DNA from: Tridacna crocea
Lineage: Eukaryota; Mollusca; Bivalvia; Cardiida; Cardiidae
Length of the DNA stretch: 64,000 bases
Assembly: GCA_943736015.1 (NCBI GenBank)
Contig: OX031056.1
Span: 63,329,277 to 63,393,276 of the forward strand
Direction of reading: 5' to 3'
Position 1 is the stretch's first letter; every line of letters starts with the position of its first letter. The notes beneath the pieces were generated by a model. That model worked only from the letters and a program-made list of their open reading frames with translations, made no database searches and was not told the DNA's origin. A program made the position numbers and the translations under genes. Below are positions 9,365 to 21,224 of the stretch, piece by piece.

Positions 9365-11346
9365 AAGTTCAGTCTATTTTCCAGTTCTTGAAAGACGAAG
9401 GGATAGATCTCTATAAAAAGGTATGATTTTAGGTTTTATTGGCCGCTTTTGTTTTAAGACAATACATAGACTTAACCAACTTTTTTGTCAACGATTTTTA
9501 CCTTTGTTGTAACATTACATTATCACCAATTTTAAATGCATTTCATTAGTTGTAGTTTAATTGACGTTTGATGTCGTAAAACATCATTCATTCATTCATA
9601 TAGGTAAGTAAATATGAATGATTTGCTGGCATAATGAAAAGAACGATTTGTTGCTTCAAACGACAATTTGGTTATCCTTTATCGTTATGTAAAATGTTTC
9701 GACACTTCACATATTGCTAAACCGACGAATGGCTGGCTTTACCCCCTCCACTCCCCCAACTCTCCCTCCGTGTTTTGAATGGCATCAAATGACAATATGT
9801 GTAAAGTACTACATTTTCAAAAAAAATCCATTTTTCCGTTTTAATGACAACAATTAAGGGAAACTAGAAATAATATGGTGCAGGCTACTCAGCATGTTTG
9901 TCTTGTGGGCGGCTCGTATCGACCGATCGACGCGGACATTGATGGATGTTGATTTTAAAGTGTATACGTGGCTCCCGAAAGGGAAACTGCTTGTAAGTGG
10001 ATTTTGCCAGTGTAGGCTACATGATTATATAATTATGTTCGGAGCATATCATTCAATCAGATCACGGGAAGTTCCTTTGCAGTATAATTATACATTTAAA
10101 TCCAGCTTCAAACGAAGTGCAACAGACTGGCCCAAATCTAAAGCAAAAGAAAATAATTATTTTAATGGCCGTAACGAGATTGATCTTCACAATTTTGTCC
10201 CTAAAGCTGTACTAATTACTATAATCTGATAGGTAAGATCAAAGGCATTTTTTCGTTAGTAATTATCATTCACTTAACGCATTGATGATACAGGAAAACC
10301 ATTATGTGATGCCTTTAATGTCATTCTTTTCGAACACTTGTGAGAATATAAAGGGTTCAGAATGCCTGTTACACCAGAAAATTGAGTTCAAAATTATCTT
10401 AATTACACAGTTGCCTGTATTTTTACCCGTAACCCTTAAGCGGGTGTCAACTTTGGGCATTTATCACTGGCCCACACATTCGTAGCGAGTACAGGTGTAG
10501 TTCCCAGGGAGCAGAATCGAGACAGATTAGTGTATGTTGCAAGAACTTGTTTCTCAATCGATCTCGAATTACATGTAAGTCAGATATATCTTGCCAATAG
10601 GGAGACCCAATAGTTGAGGGGTTAAGTGAAAGATTTCATTTGTCGAGAAAAATCTCACCGTATCGGACAAAGTAGATCCTGCTCTGCGCTGTTCACAAAA
10701 GCCTACTTAGTCGCGCTTACCTGCCTAAGTGTTCTGGGTCGGTTGTTTCCATTCTGCTTGTAACGTTCACAATCTTCAATTAGAAAAAGATCGACTGCCC
10801 AAACCCATATATGAAGTCCACATCGGGCGACTTCAATAATTATTTAAAGCGTTGTGGGCAGATCTTCCCGTAAATTAAACAAAAATCCTTATTTCCGATA
10901 CAAACTATCACAAAGCGTTCCTCGTGTGTTGTGTGGAACAGCGCTGTAAATGAAGAAATCGCAACATGAATGTCCAGGTTCTAGTGTCAACAGACGATCT
11001 TGGATTTACGTTGTGTCTTCGGCAAGACACTTTAGGTAAATAGCATTGCACTTATTTCCCGCCGAAGGCGGGCGGGACATCTTTTGACCGTTGTCCATCC
11101 TTCTGCCCGTGTATCTATCCGGGAGAATATAATTCGTAAAACTTTATGGTTATAATAATCTATCCCGCCGAAACCTTTTTTTTTTCTGATGCGATGCAAA
11201 ATGACCGACTGGGAGTGGTCGAATGTCTGTCTTTTAGCTTTTTTTTTAGTCTTATCTTGAAAATTATATAGTCTTTACATCAAACTTGTCACATCTATCA
11301 ATCGCCATTTGGAAATACAGGACAAAAACTTTCAATCAGATTGACC
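9365..11346. other. Mostly unique DNA
   Basis: One 111-codon frame (9894-10229) followed by a donor-like GATAGGTAAG has no recognisable domain. A GC palindrome, CCCGCCGAAGGCGGGCGGG, lies at 11058-11076 and resembles the palindromic heads of the VNTR elements. Otherwise nothing seen. Confidence 0.35.
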
Positions 11347-11390
11347 TAGTCCTATTTATAAGACCCTATGTACACGTTATTTCACATTTT
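11347..11390 (+). repeat. Fragment matching left half of the 119 bp element
   Basis: TAGTCC, then ATAAGACCCTATGTACACG and TTATTTCACA, parallels the left half of the element at 51868-51986. Confidence 0.5.
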
Positions 11391-11634
11391 GACATTCATC
11401 GTGTACGTAGGGTCTTATCGGGCCCTTCATAGGTTCCTTTAGCAAACTCCGATATCAAATCGTGTCGCTGTTTGAGCAATAAATTTGGATACTTAAACTG
11501 CAAAATGCCCAATGAAACTGGTATCGGTAACAAGATAAATCAATATTGAACCGATATTAAGGGTGGGTACCTAGAATTTTCACATCAGACCAAATCAAAC
11601 AAAAAATATATATATATCACGGAAATTTATATGA

Positions 11635-13619
11635 AACAAGAGGGCCATGATGGCCCTGAAATCACTCACCTGAGTCTATTGACCAAACATGAATCATCTA
11701 GTTTCCCAGTGACCTAGTTTTTTATCAGACATTACCCATCATCGAACACTTCTGATATATCAATAAGACAAACATTTTGACCACGTTTCATGAGGATTGG
11801 ACTGAAAATGTGGCCTCTAATGCAAACAAAAGGTTTTTCTAAGATTTCACCAAGTGACCTAGTTTTGAACCCGACAATTATCCATTAAACTCTTTTGAGA
11901 CATCACCAAAACAAACATTCTGACCAAGTCTGAAGAGTATCAGGCTGAAAATGTAGCCTCTACAGTGTACACAAGATTTTTCTAATATTTGACCCATTGA
12001 CCTAGTTTTTGACTATACATGACCCATTTTCAAACTCATTCAAGGTATCACTAGGACAAATATTATGAAAAAGTTTTAGGAGTATCAGACTGAAAACGTG
12101 TCCTCCAGAAATTACAAATGGTGTTTATAACATTTGACCTATTGACCCAGTTTTTTTTACCCACCATGACCCATTTTCAAAATCATCCAAGATATTATAA
12201 AGGCAAACATTCTAACTAATTTTCAAAAGTGTAGGACTGAAATTGTGGCATCCAGAGCATATACAAGGTTTTTCTAAGATTTGACCTAGTGACCTAGTTT
12301 CTAACCCCCAATGACCCATTTTCAAACTCGATCAAGAAAAACATTCTGACCAACTTACAAGACTTTTGGACTGAAAATGTGGCCTCTAGAGCCTACAAAA
12401 GGTTTTTCTTACATTTGACATGGTGACCTAGTTTTTGACCCCACAAGACCCATTTTCAAAGTCGTCCAAGATATCATGAAGGCAAATACTCTGACTAATT
12501 TTCAAAAGTTTTGGACTGAAAATGTGGCCTCTAAAGCGTACACAATTTTTTTTCTAAAATTTGACCTAGTGACCTAGTTTTGACCCCACATGACACAATT
12601 TCAAATTCTTTTCAGCTACCATCCAGGGAAACATCCCGACCAATTTTCATGAGTGTCCGACTGAAATTGTGGCCTTTAGAGCGTACACAAGGTTTTTTTA
12701 AGATTTGACCTGGTGACCTAGTTTTTGACCTAGCATGACCCATTTTCAAACCAGTCCTAGATTTAATCGACGCAAACCTCCTAAACGAACTTTCATGAGT
12801 ATCGGACTGAAAATGTGGTCTCTAGAGCGTACACAAGATTTTTCTAAGATTTGACCTAGTGACCTAGTTTTCCGGACTTGTTCAAGATATTACCAAGACA
12901 AACATTCTGACCAACTTTCAAGAGTTTTGGACTGAAAATGTGGCCTCTAGAGCGTACAAAAGGTTTTTCTAAGATTTGACCTAGTGACCTAGTTTTTGAC
13001 CCGAAATGAACCATTTTCAAACTCGTCCAAGATATCATCCAGGCTAACATCCTGACCAACTTTCATGAGTATCCGACTGAACATGTGGCCTCTAGAGCGT
13101 ACACAATGTTTGTCTAAAATTTGACTTAGTAACCTAGTTTTTGACCGGACATAACCCATTTTTTGAACTCGTCCGAGATATCATCCAGGCAAACATCCTG
13201 ACCAACTTTCATGAGTATCGGACTGAAAATGTGGCCTCTAGAGCGCACACAAGATTTTTCTAAAATTTGACCAAATGACCTAGTTATTGACCCCACATGA
13301 CCCATTTTCGAACTCGTCCGAGATCTCATCCAGACATACATGTACATCCTGACCAACTGTCATGAGTATCCGACTGAAAATGTGGCATTTACAGCATACA
13401 CAGGGTTTTTCTAAGATGTGACCTAGTTTTTGACTTGACATGACCCATTTTCGAACTTGTCCGGGATTTCATCGAGCCAAACATTCTGACCAACTTTCAT
13501 GAGTATCGGCCCGAAAATATGGCCTCTAGAGCGTACGCAAGGTAAAAAGTTGACGACGGACGACGGACACAGCACGATCACAATAGCTCACCATGAGCAC
13601 TTCGTGCTCAGGTGAGCTA
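11635..13619 (-). mobile_element. Pearl-like element with about 12 tandem units of 145 bp
   Basis: On the reverse strand it starts AGCTCACCTGAGCACGAAG, whose palindrome continues GTGCTCATGGTGAGCT, and ends AGGTGAGTGATTTCAGGGCC followed by ATCATGGCCCTCTTGT. Between head and tail lie about twelve diverged units of roughly 145 bp, marked by repeated GGACTGAAAATGTGGCCTCT and TTTGACCTAGTGACCTAGTT. Short open frames on the reverse strand inside the array arise from the repeat itself. The element has no coding capacity. Such VNTR elements with conserved palindromic flanks are familiar from bivalves; the mode of spread is not established from this sequence. Confidence 0.85.
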
Positions 13620-13647
13620 AAAACAATGAAAATCATCCATAAGTATG

Positions 13648-13741
13648 GGATAGAAAACGAGTGCCGTGGTATATGGGAAATATACACGAGCGTTAGCGAG
13701 TGTATATTTCCCATATATCACGGCACGAGATTTTCTATCTT
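13648..13741. mobile_element. Hairpin element with GAGCG-TTAGCGAG loop
   Basis: Arms of about 40 bp (GATAGAAAACGAGTGCCGTG and TATATGGGAAATATACAC against their complements) enclose the loop GAGCGTTAGCGAG. Only one or two mismatches between arms. Confidence 0.75.
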
Positions 13742-15440
13742 ACTTAGACCACGTGACTATTTATTCATGCCTTTTACGTCATATACATGTACTCATATTT
13801 ATAGTAGATAAAAAGCTTGTTAAAAAATTGTGTCGTTGTAATTGTTAAAATGAAAGTTTTGCACCTGGTTCAAAAGATGCACAAGTAAGGTACTAATTTA
13901 TATCAAAATGCTGAATTATTTATTATAATTTTAATGAAAGTAAATCTATTTGTGGATTGTCAAGATCGAAATTGTATTTGTCGGCAAGATTTTGAAAACG
14001 TTATGTTTCGATTGATGTTGATTGTCAAGGACAATAGGGACATTCATCGTTTAGAACTTACTATATGTCTCTTGTAATTGGACGGTGCTAGTCTATTTTA
14101 TTGTGAAACACATAGAATATTGTTGAGAAATATTGTTAATTTTCAATTATGTTTAATATTCATTGACTGACTGAATGAATGAATGACGGTTTACACCGCT
14201 TTCAGTCATACAAAATCACTTCGAGCAATTTTTGTAAGCAATGTCAAGGCAGTGCATGTAAACGTTGTAAACTTGTAGTCATTGAGCTTAACCTGTAGGC
14301 TGCTTAACGTGTCTCAAGGACCTTTAGTGGACAACGCAGATTCAGATTAGAAAGCACAGAACGTGTATAATCTGATCTTGAAAGTACACTGTCCGATAAG
14401 GCGATATTTTTTCCCGAAAAAATCTTTGAAATAGCAAAATTTGGGCTTTTGTTATTGGCTTGAAGGTCTCTTTTCACTTTTTAAGCAGGTTGAGGGTTAA
14501 ACATTACTAAACCAACCTATTCATGTGTAGGTGTACTGACACGTTAAACTCTAATGCAAGTTAAAGAGTATCAAATTTGTTGTAATTTCTTAGCGAAAAA
14601 AGGTGTTTAATCCATCTCGGATTGATGTTTTAGAAAAATGGTTGTAAAGGCAATGGCATGTTTTAAAGCCAAAATGTGAACATTACACTTTTAACCAGAC
14701 TGGAGCCTTATTTTTCTACCGCCTAAAGCACACTCCATTCAAGAGGTTGCTGTAGAGTTAATCGCTAGTTGAGGGCAATACTATTTTAAGTGATTGTACA
14801 TTGTATAGACTTTGAATAGTATTGCACTCACACATGAAAATGTTATACCCAGTTCAAATCATACTTCAAAATTGTTTTAACGCGAAGGGTACATTTTGCC
14901 CGACTCGACATTGCAAACAAAACTTGTCGGAATTCACGTGCGGGATATACTAGCATAGTATATCCAGATATACAACTGTGGGAGTTGTATCTTCGATATA
15001 TACAACGGAAATATTGAACGCTGATTGGTCAAGTCCCTACAAACGTGGTCTAATTAAGAATCATAAAATTACCCCCCAAAATTTTTTTTGATGGTATTCT
15101 CTTAAAAGGCTACATAGCCTCTTAAGCTATTTTTAGATTTCGCGCCAGAAAGAAAAAAATGCATTGTGGGAATGTTAAGTAGTTTCACTGCTGTTAATTT
15201 ATGAACTGCAACCAAAACAGAACCGTATGCATATTTTTAAAAGAAAGATCGGTTTTAGTGGTATTTTATGACGTTTTTCCAGACCACTCGCTCTAATTAC
15301 TGAGAGTGAGTATTTCCATCCAGTCCTACTAAAATACGACATGGAGAACCTATACGTCATGGATACGCCATGGGAGTTTTTGGACGCTACAGCTGTTCCA
15401 TAGCATGAAACCCTTTGAATACGACACAAAATACATTTCG
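13742..15440. other. Mostly unique DNA, two small hairpins
   Basis: Neighbouring inverted repeats GGATATACTAGCATAGTATA (from 14943) and AGATACAACT-like arms (14965-14992) stand out. No gene or other repeat seen. Confidence 0.4.
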
Positions 15441-15664
15441 ATGGCTCAGCGCGAAAGGGTTGTAACTATGATTTTTATCAAAATCCACTTTTTTGCATAA
15501 AATGCATGCATAGGCATTGATACATAAACTGTCAAAAAGGGAAGTCTGGGAAACTTCCAGAAATTCTTATATTTTAAAATTTGTCCTAAGGTTGTAACTC
15601 AAACTGTGCTTAGGCGTTTACGTGAAAGGGTTGTAACTCAAGTTACAACCCTTTCACACTGAAC
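15441..15664 (+). mobile_element. Foldback-ended element, copy A
   Basis: Starts ATGGCTCAGCGCGAAAGGGT followed by TGTAAC, and ends with a hairpin GTGAAAGGGTTGTAACTCA facing GTTACAACCCTTTCAC then ACTGA. The same motif thus appears once at the left end and twice, inverted, at the right end. Copy B, inverted, is at 19465-19752. Confidence 0.7.
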
Positions 15665-15864
15665 TTTATGATACTGCACTTTTCATATAATGCTACAACT
15701 CCCTTGATAGGAATAGATAGTGCATTAAAAATCAATGTTTTCATTATCTAACTGCAGACATGTACCTATTTGACAATTATTTAAATTTTCATTGAAGTGA
15801 AAGTAGTGTTTTGACTTAAAATTTAAATTCCAGAAATTGATAGAATTTCTCCCACCGCAACACT

Positions 15865-16089
15865 TTAACTCTTTACCACACAATGACATATTTTGACGAC
15901 CCTGATAAAGAGACATTTTGAAAACACTGTTGAAAAGGGAGAAAATGCTGGTAACCATCATATTCTCCTTTTCTCACATTGATTTCTACCCTTCAGAGAA
16001 CAAATTGCCATTTTTAGTCCTAGTTTATTTGTTCGCAAGTGATTTCAATTTGGACCAGTCTAAAATTTTGTTGTTTGGTAAAGAGTTAA
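15865..16089 (-). mobile_element. THM element, complete, reversed
   Basis: TTAA at 15865-15868 and 16086-16089. Short arm left (CTCTTTACCACACAATGAC), long arm right (TTTCAATTTGGACCAGTC). The palindrome shows a few mismatches. Confidence 0.87.
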
Positions 16090-16309
16090 TGAACAAACAT
16101 GTATTGTAAAGTATTTTGCAATACATGTAGTTGTATTTAGAAAACAGTATAGGAAAGGGATAAATTGCTCATAACAAAAATTAAACCTTTTCCCATGATG
16201 TTTTCTGCTATATTTCTTCAACTTTGTGTCATTCTTACATAAGTGAAACTGGCTTGCAAATTTTTGCATATTAGAGGAGCCTAAAATATTATGTATTGTG
16301 AAGAGTTAA
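16090..16309 (-). repeat. THM element, strongly decayed
   Basis: Directly follows the previous copy. Recognisable pieces are GAAAACAGTATAGGAAAGGG, CCTTTTCCCATGATGTTTTC and the right end TTGTGAAGAGTTAA (TTAA 16306-16309). Confidence 0.65.
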
Positions 16310-16529
16310 GCCGCAGTCATTAGTTTAAAGAACTTGTGGTCAAAAATGCAGCCACAACTCACACCTTTCTATTTACATACACCTGCATATGGAGGTGCAA
16401 TATGGAATTAACATTTTTATTTTCCTCTGGTAGATATCCAATGGTCCCAGAAGGATTTAACTTTCGGAAACTTCATCCAAAAGCCAGCATCTTCTATCAT
16501 AGACATTCCTAAAAGAGTGCTAAATAAAT

Positions 16530-16680
16530 ACTTGTGTAAGGAGAGAAAAGCAAAAATTGCATGTATCAAATAAGTTTCCTTTTCCCACAATGTTTTCTAC
16601 CTTATCAGAAAACTGAGGTATAAAGTTGTGATTTTTTATCTACAGACTGTTTCAATTTGGAAGACTCTTTAATTTATCTT
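16530..16680 (-). repeat. THM fragment, strongly decayed
   Basis: CTTTTCCCACAATGTTTTCT followed by TACCTTATCAGAAAAC and a long-arm remnant (CTGTTTCAATTTGGA). Confidence 0.6.
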
Positions 16681-16712
16681 AAGTTCAAAGTTCAAAGTTC
16701 AAGTTCAAAGTA
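16681..16712. repeat. (AAGTTCA)n microsatellite
   Basis: Four to five units of AAGTTCA/AAGTTC. Confidence 0.8.
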
Positions 16713-16856
16713 GTGTACTATTTAAGGAAAGAATTAGTGTTTTGAAAGAGTTTCAATACTTGATTGAATTTCATAAGTATTATACAGATTTATAATGATT
16801 ATCTAGGTATAGATGCACCAGGGACATGACAGATTTGGGGGCTCAGACTGTGTCTG

Positions 16857-17047
16857 CATTCACCAACCATTCTTACAAACATTCTTCGTCTTATTCTCCA
16901 AGCATTTTTAATGTGGATGTGGCAAACACAACTTCTGACTTGCTGAACTATTTGTTTTAGCTAATTAGTAGATGTGTTACTTTCAATTTTTTTTTTAAAT
17001 TCTGGAGAATAAGCCTAAGAACATTCTTAAGAATAGTTGGTGAATAT
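16857..17047. repeat. Inverted-repeat element, about 190 bp
   Basis: ATTCACCAACCATTCTTAC at the left and GAATAGTTGGTGAAT at the right are the outer parts of 45 bp arms that continue to TTATTCTCCA / TGGAGAATAA. The right arm runs into the start of the peptidase-like frame. Confidence 0.65.
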
Positions 17048-17414
17048 GGATCCAAGACACCAGTGTGTTGCCAATGCTGCCACTGCAATCATACAGTCCA
17101 ATAAAGCCCCACCAAGATTATGGAACACAAATTTTCTCAATATCATTTTAAGTACTGATGATGATTTTTACTGGACACTAGAAAATCATCATAATTTGGA
17201 ATATCTCGCTCATCAAGACTGCACAATTGTATTGCAACCCTCTATCCCAGTTATAATTGTATGGTTGATAAACAGACCAAAGGACTATAATAATTATCAT
17301 AGTATTGAAATGCATGTTCATTTAGAATGGGAAGACAAGTCCCATTTTAAACAACTGCTGTCATGGGGGAATTACTTCTTGTTTGATTCACTCAGTAGAG
17401 CATACAATGGGTGA
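17046..17414 (+). pseudogene. C76/OTU-like cysteine peptidase fragment
   Basis: An open frame of about 120 residues. Near its start HQCVANAA fits the Gln-Cys active-site motif of papain-like/OTU-type peptidases related to family C76; near its end YFLFDS-S-R resembles the motif that follows the catalytic histidine region in these proteins. Related domains are carried by several kinds of large mobile elements and by herpesviruses. No other element gene lies beside it, so its parent element is unknown. It appears broken and short compared with complete domains. Family assignment from motif memory only. Confidence 0.35.
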
Positions 17415-17602
17415 TCAAGTTCTGATTTGAGCAGTGCACAGTGGTTTAAAAATACTATGCTGTTTTATTCAAGACCTAGCAAAGTCTCTGTTATTGCAAC
17501 AATCATGACTTTTTGAGGGAACATCATTCAGCCAGTCTTTTACTCAGATTCTAATGCTCTGACAGTGAGTGGAAATCCAAGTCTGATTTCTTTTTTTTTT
17601 TG

Positions 17603-17634
17603 ACTGTTGGTGGGGGTGGGGGTGGGGGGGGGGG
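17603..17634. repeat. G-rich simple repeat
   Basis: GGTGGGGGTGGGGG-type run. Confidence 0.9.
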
Positions 17635-17977
17635 AGTATGCCTGTAGAATATTCATAGCTGCTGAGGATGTAGTAACTAATGTTGTCAATGAATCTCAAG
17701 TCTTTCGGAAATTGCCACTGTTTCTGTGTAATTTAGATAGTTAAATGATTGTAAATTGTATTGCAGATACAAACGATGGTTTTCCACTTTGCCAAATATT
17801 GATAAAAGTCTGTTTTATTAATTTCATCATAGTAACAATTCAATAGATTCAACTGATATTGACAAAGAAGATGGACATTGGTGGAAGTGGCAATACTGAT
17901 GATTGAAGTGATCATCCTACCCACATATCAACTTCTTAATCAGATTCAGAGCTCCCCTTCAGTTATTACTGATCAGG
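17635..17977. other. Unique stretch
   Basis: Nothing recognisable seen. Confidence 0.4.
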
Positions 17978-19222
17978 ACAAGAGGGCTATTATGGCCCTG
18001 TATCACTCACTGGCTAAAGAATAAAATCTCAACTTGCCAAAGATTATAATACTTGGCTTATTAGTTTTGAAGTAGAAGACATAAACTTTTCTCTATAAAA
18101 TCCCATGAGGAAGTTATGACCCCAGGGCAAAGAGCTATAATTACTTGAATCCTGTTAGATATCAACTAGATAAAGCCTGTACTAAAAAATACATGTCTTG
18201 AAAGTATGATTATAAACAAAAAGATTTTTAAAGTTTCCTCAACAGAAGGCCCTGTAAAACATGAGGAAGTTATGACCCCAGGGCAAAGAGCTATAATTAC
18301 TTGAATCCTGTTAGATATCAACTAGATAAAGCCTGTACTAAAAAATACATGTCTTGAAAGTATGATTATAAACAAAAAGATTTTTAAAGTTTCCTCAACA
18401 GAAGGCCCTGTAAAACATGACACCCCTGAAACAGAGCTAAATTTGATAGCTCTAGTTCTTATGGTTTATAACAAGAAAATTTCTAAATTTAAGTTTTTAC
18501 TATGTAAGTTCATGTAGAACTTATGACCGAGGGGGCTGGGTCATTTTCGACCCCTGGACTCTAATTTTGGCCTCCTTGGTAGAGGCTCATTAAACAGAGC
18601 TACATACAAATTTTCGTTGTCCCTGGCCTTATGGTTAGGTACTAGAAGATAGAGTTACCTATATAAGTCCATGTTTAACTTTTGATCCCTGGGACAGGAT
18701 CACTTTTGACCCTAAAGCTATGATATGAAGAAACTACAAAGAGGTAAAGCTACAAGCAAAATTCGATAGTCTTTATAGTTTAGTACAAGAAGATTTCTAA
18801 AGTTTTCACCACACAAGCCCTTGTAAAATTTATGATCCTCAGGGTAGGGCCAACCTTGACCCCAGAGCTATAATTAAAAAAAACTTACTAAAGGTCTATT
18901 ACATAAAGCTACATGCAAAAGTTTGTAGCATAGAGTCATGTTCTTTCAGACAAGGAGAATTTTGAAAAAATTTAAATATTTTTCAGTTTTGTTGCCATGG
19001 CAACCAGAGTTTCATAAAAAGTCAAACTCTGTAAAGAAATTCTGAAGAGGACCATAACAGGATCATTTTCTGTGAAGTTTCATCAAAATTGGAAAGGGTA
19101 GTTTCTGAGAAAAAGATGACTAAAATAAAAGTCAGTCCATGCATGCAGACACGCACATACGCAAGCACCTGTGACGGACTCAGCGCCATGACATAAGCCC
19201 ACTTTGTCAGTGAGTGAGGCCA
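17978..19222 (-). mobile_element. VNTR element, family 2 (about 155 bp units)
   Basis: Left boundary ACAAGAGGGCTATTATGGCC is the reverse complement of the shared 3-prime tail; the right boundary has GACATAAGCCCACTTTGTC then AGTGAGTGAGGCC, a decayed form of the head at 37689. Internal units of about 155 bp carry TATGACCCCAGGGCAAAGAG and AGATTTTTAAAGTTT motifs. No coding content. Confidence 0.8.
18104..18415. repeat. Two apparently identical 156 bp units in the array
   Basis: Positions 18104-18259 and 18260-18415 read the same, base for base as far as I can see, while all other units of the array are clearly diverged. Confidence 0.85.
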
Positions 19223-19294
19223 AAAACCAAAGCACTTACATTGATTTAATATACTGAAGAACCTTTTAGTATCAGAAAGAGAAATGCTGAAATA

Positions 19295-19455
19295 TGGAAT
19301 ATCCAAAAGGAGATGCAACAAGCAATTTCACCTTTTCCCACAATGTTTTCTACCCTATTAGAGAAATTTCCTCCAGTTTTACTTAATTTAAGGTTATTGT
19401 CTGCCAACTCTTCAGTCTGACACAGTCTATCACATGTTATTTTGGTAGAGTTAGA
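19295..19455 (-). repeat. THM fragment, right half
   Basis: AAAAGGAGATGCAACAAGC, a diverged return arm ending TTTTCCCACAATGTTTTCTA, then a long-arm remnant and TTTGGTAGAGTTAGAA. Confidence 0.65.
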
Positions 19456-19464
19456 ATAAATATT

Positions 19465-19752
19465 GAGCGTGAAACGGTTGTAACTTTGAGTTACGAACGT
19501 TTCACACTGAAAAATATTGAGAAAATATCCGTTTTTGAGAGGGAACAAGGTTGTAACTCGTAATTTTGTCAAAATAATCTTTCTTGGACAAAATATTTTG
19601 AAGTGAGTGTTTTAATCATGTTCATTTACAGTTCATAATCATGATTATTTGTTTTCAGTCAATAAAGTTTATAAATGTCAAAAATAAACAGTTTTTTGTC
19701 TCTCCTGTAAAATTTTATAAAACCTAGTTACAACCCTTTCGCGCTGAGCCAT
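19465..19752 (-). mobile_element. Foldback-ended element, copy B
   Basis: Inverted relative to copy A: hairpin end GAGCGTGAAACGGTTGTAAC facing GTTACGAACGTTTCAC at the left, and single motif GTTACAACCCTTTCGCGC then TGAGCCAT at the right. The body is diverged and longer by about 60 bp. Confidence 0.7.
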
Positions 19753-21060
19753 CGATTTGTAATTTCAGGTGATTTATGATAAAGTAGTTTTGAAGAAAAT
19801 TCCTAGTCCTTCTTCATAGCTGCTGATAAATTGATAGAAGGAACCGAAACCGGTATTTCCGCTCAGGGCACACTTAACTCCTGAGCTGTAAATCTGTGTT
19901 AAGCTCATATTAGAGGGTTGGACAATAATGATTCTAAACTGCATATTTATGATTTGAAGCAAAACAAGTCTGTTAGATCAAGATATTTACGAAAATTTTC
20001 CGTTTAAAGTAATTAAAAAGCTGAAAAGACGGTCTGAAGTCTCTGACCGGGCTGAGTCTAACGATACATTCTGTTGTGTCATGGGTTTCTGCGATTTTTG
20101 CACCAATCAATTTTTCATGTCTGTAAATTTATGAATACGTATTTCCGCATGATTTGAGAAAGATAATGCCAAGTTACTGCATAACTGTCATTATACACGA
20201 GACAACGGAAGAAATGACACTTTATCATTTTTTTCTTTTGGCGTAAGGTTTCGCGTGTAGCCAAAATTCATTACATGAATTTCAATTCCACAAATTGATT
20301 TTCGTACAAATTTACTGGAGCAGAAATACTGCAAAAGGTATATATTTTTTTTTTTATTTTCTGGTATTCTAGTGCTGCTGTCAAGAGAAGACCAATAGAC
20401 GTTAAATTTTACACACGTCCGTCACGTTCATCGCGCTTCAAAAACTGAGCTAATTGACTTCGAACAGTTCATTTATATTATGTAAACAGATACTTCTGGT
20501 GGTAGGAAGCATTTTACTTGAATTCTGGTATACGGTATGTTTTTTTATGAACTGTCCAATGGATATATAAAGCCACGCAATGAGGCCGGGGTTTCCCATG
20601 TCTAAATTCAGCTTCTGGCACAAGACCGAAGGCTGAATATGTTGATATCGTTGAATATATACATGATTCAAGTAGGGACTATGATTATACAGGCATTTCA
20701 CATTAATCTATGTTAGGGTTTTAGAAATAATTTTGGTGAACAGAACTTGAGAAAATGATTGTCAAATCTAAGGTTACAATCCGTGAGGGGGGGGGGGGGG
20801 CGGGTCGCTAATCGGATTTCGTTCAAAAATCGTTCGGAAATTCGTCTTTTTATTTAACCCGAAATATGCTTGTAAACATGGCGGCTTTTGTGTTGAAAAA
20901 GTTACACGATTGAACTCAAGTTGAATGTATCATTGAATGTGGCCCTTTTTCAGAGTCAGAAAAGTAAATTTGTATCCAGTTAAGTTATCTATCATGTTTA
21001 CTTGAGTGCTTTTTCACCATTATCCCGGATTTTAGGAAATCAAATTTGCTACAGAGAACT
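19753..21060. other. Unique stretch with a G run
   Basis: A run of about 14 G at 20787-20800. No gene supported; the antisense frame at 20450-20701 shows no motif. Confidence 0.4.
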
Positions 21061-21087
21061 AAGTGGGGTCCGTTTAGACGTAACATG

Positions 21088-21170
21088 CAAAAGAAAAGTA
21101 AAATGTGAAATGTCCGAAAAATAAATGTTGAAGGGCAAACAAGCATGTGTACGTCTGAATATTTGGACTA
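21088..21170 (+). repeat. Fragment matching right half of the 119 bp element
   Basis: AAGAAAAGTAAAATGTGAAA, TGTCCGAAAA, AAACAAGCATGTGTACGTCT and ATTTGGACTA match the right part of 51868-51986 closely; the left part does not match. Confidence 0.65.
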
Positions 21171-21224
21171 AGATTGACAATGCAATACCAGTAACTGTTG
21201 TATACGCATTTTTAATGCCGTATC

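Noticed and set aside
12856-13356. Two similar reverse-strand frames (MVRM...SSKMGHVGS)
   Set aside because: Their similarity comes from the 145 bp tandem units; related frames occur in the array at 33585-35164.
16090-16309. Independent inverted-repeat element
   Set aside because: Ends and residual motifs show that it is a decayed THM copy.
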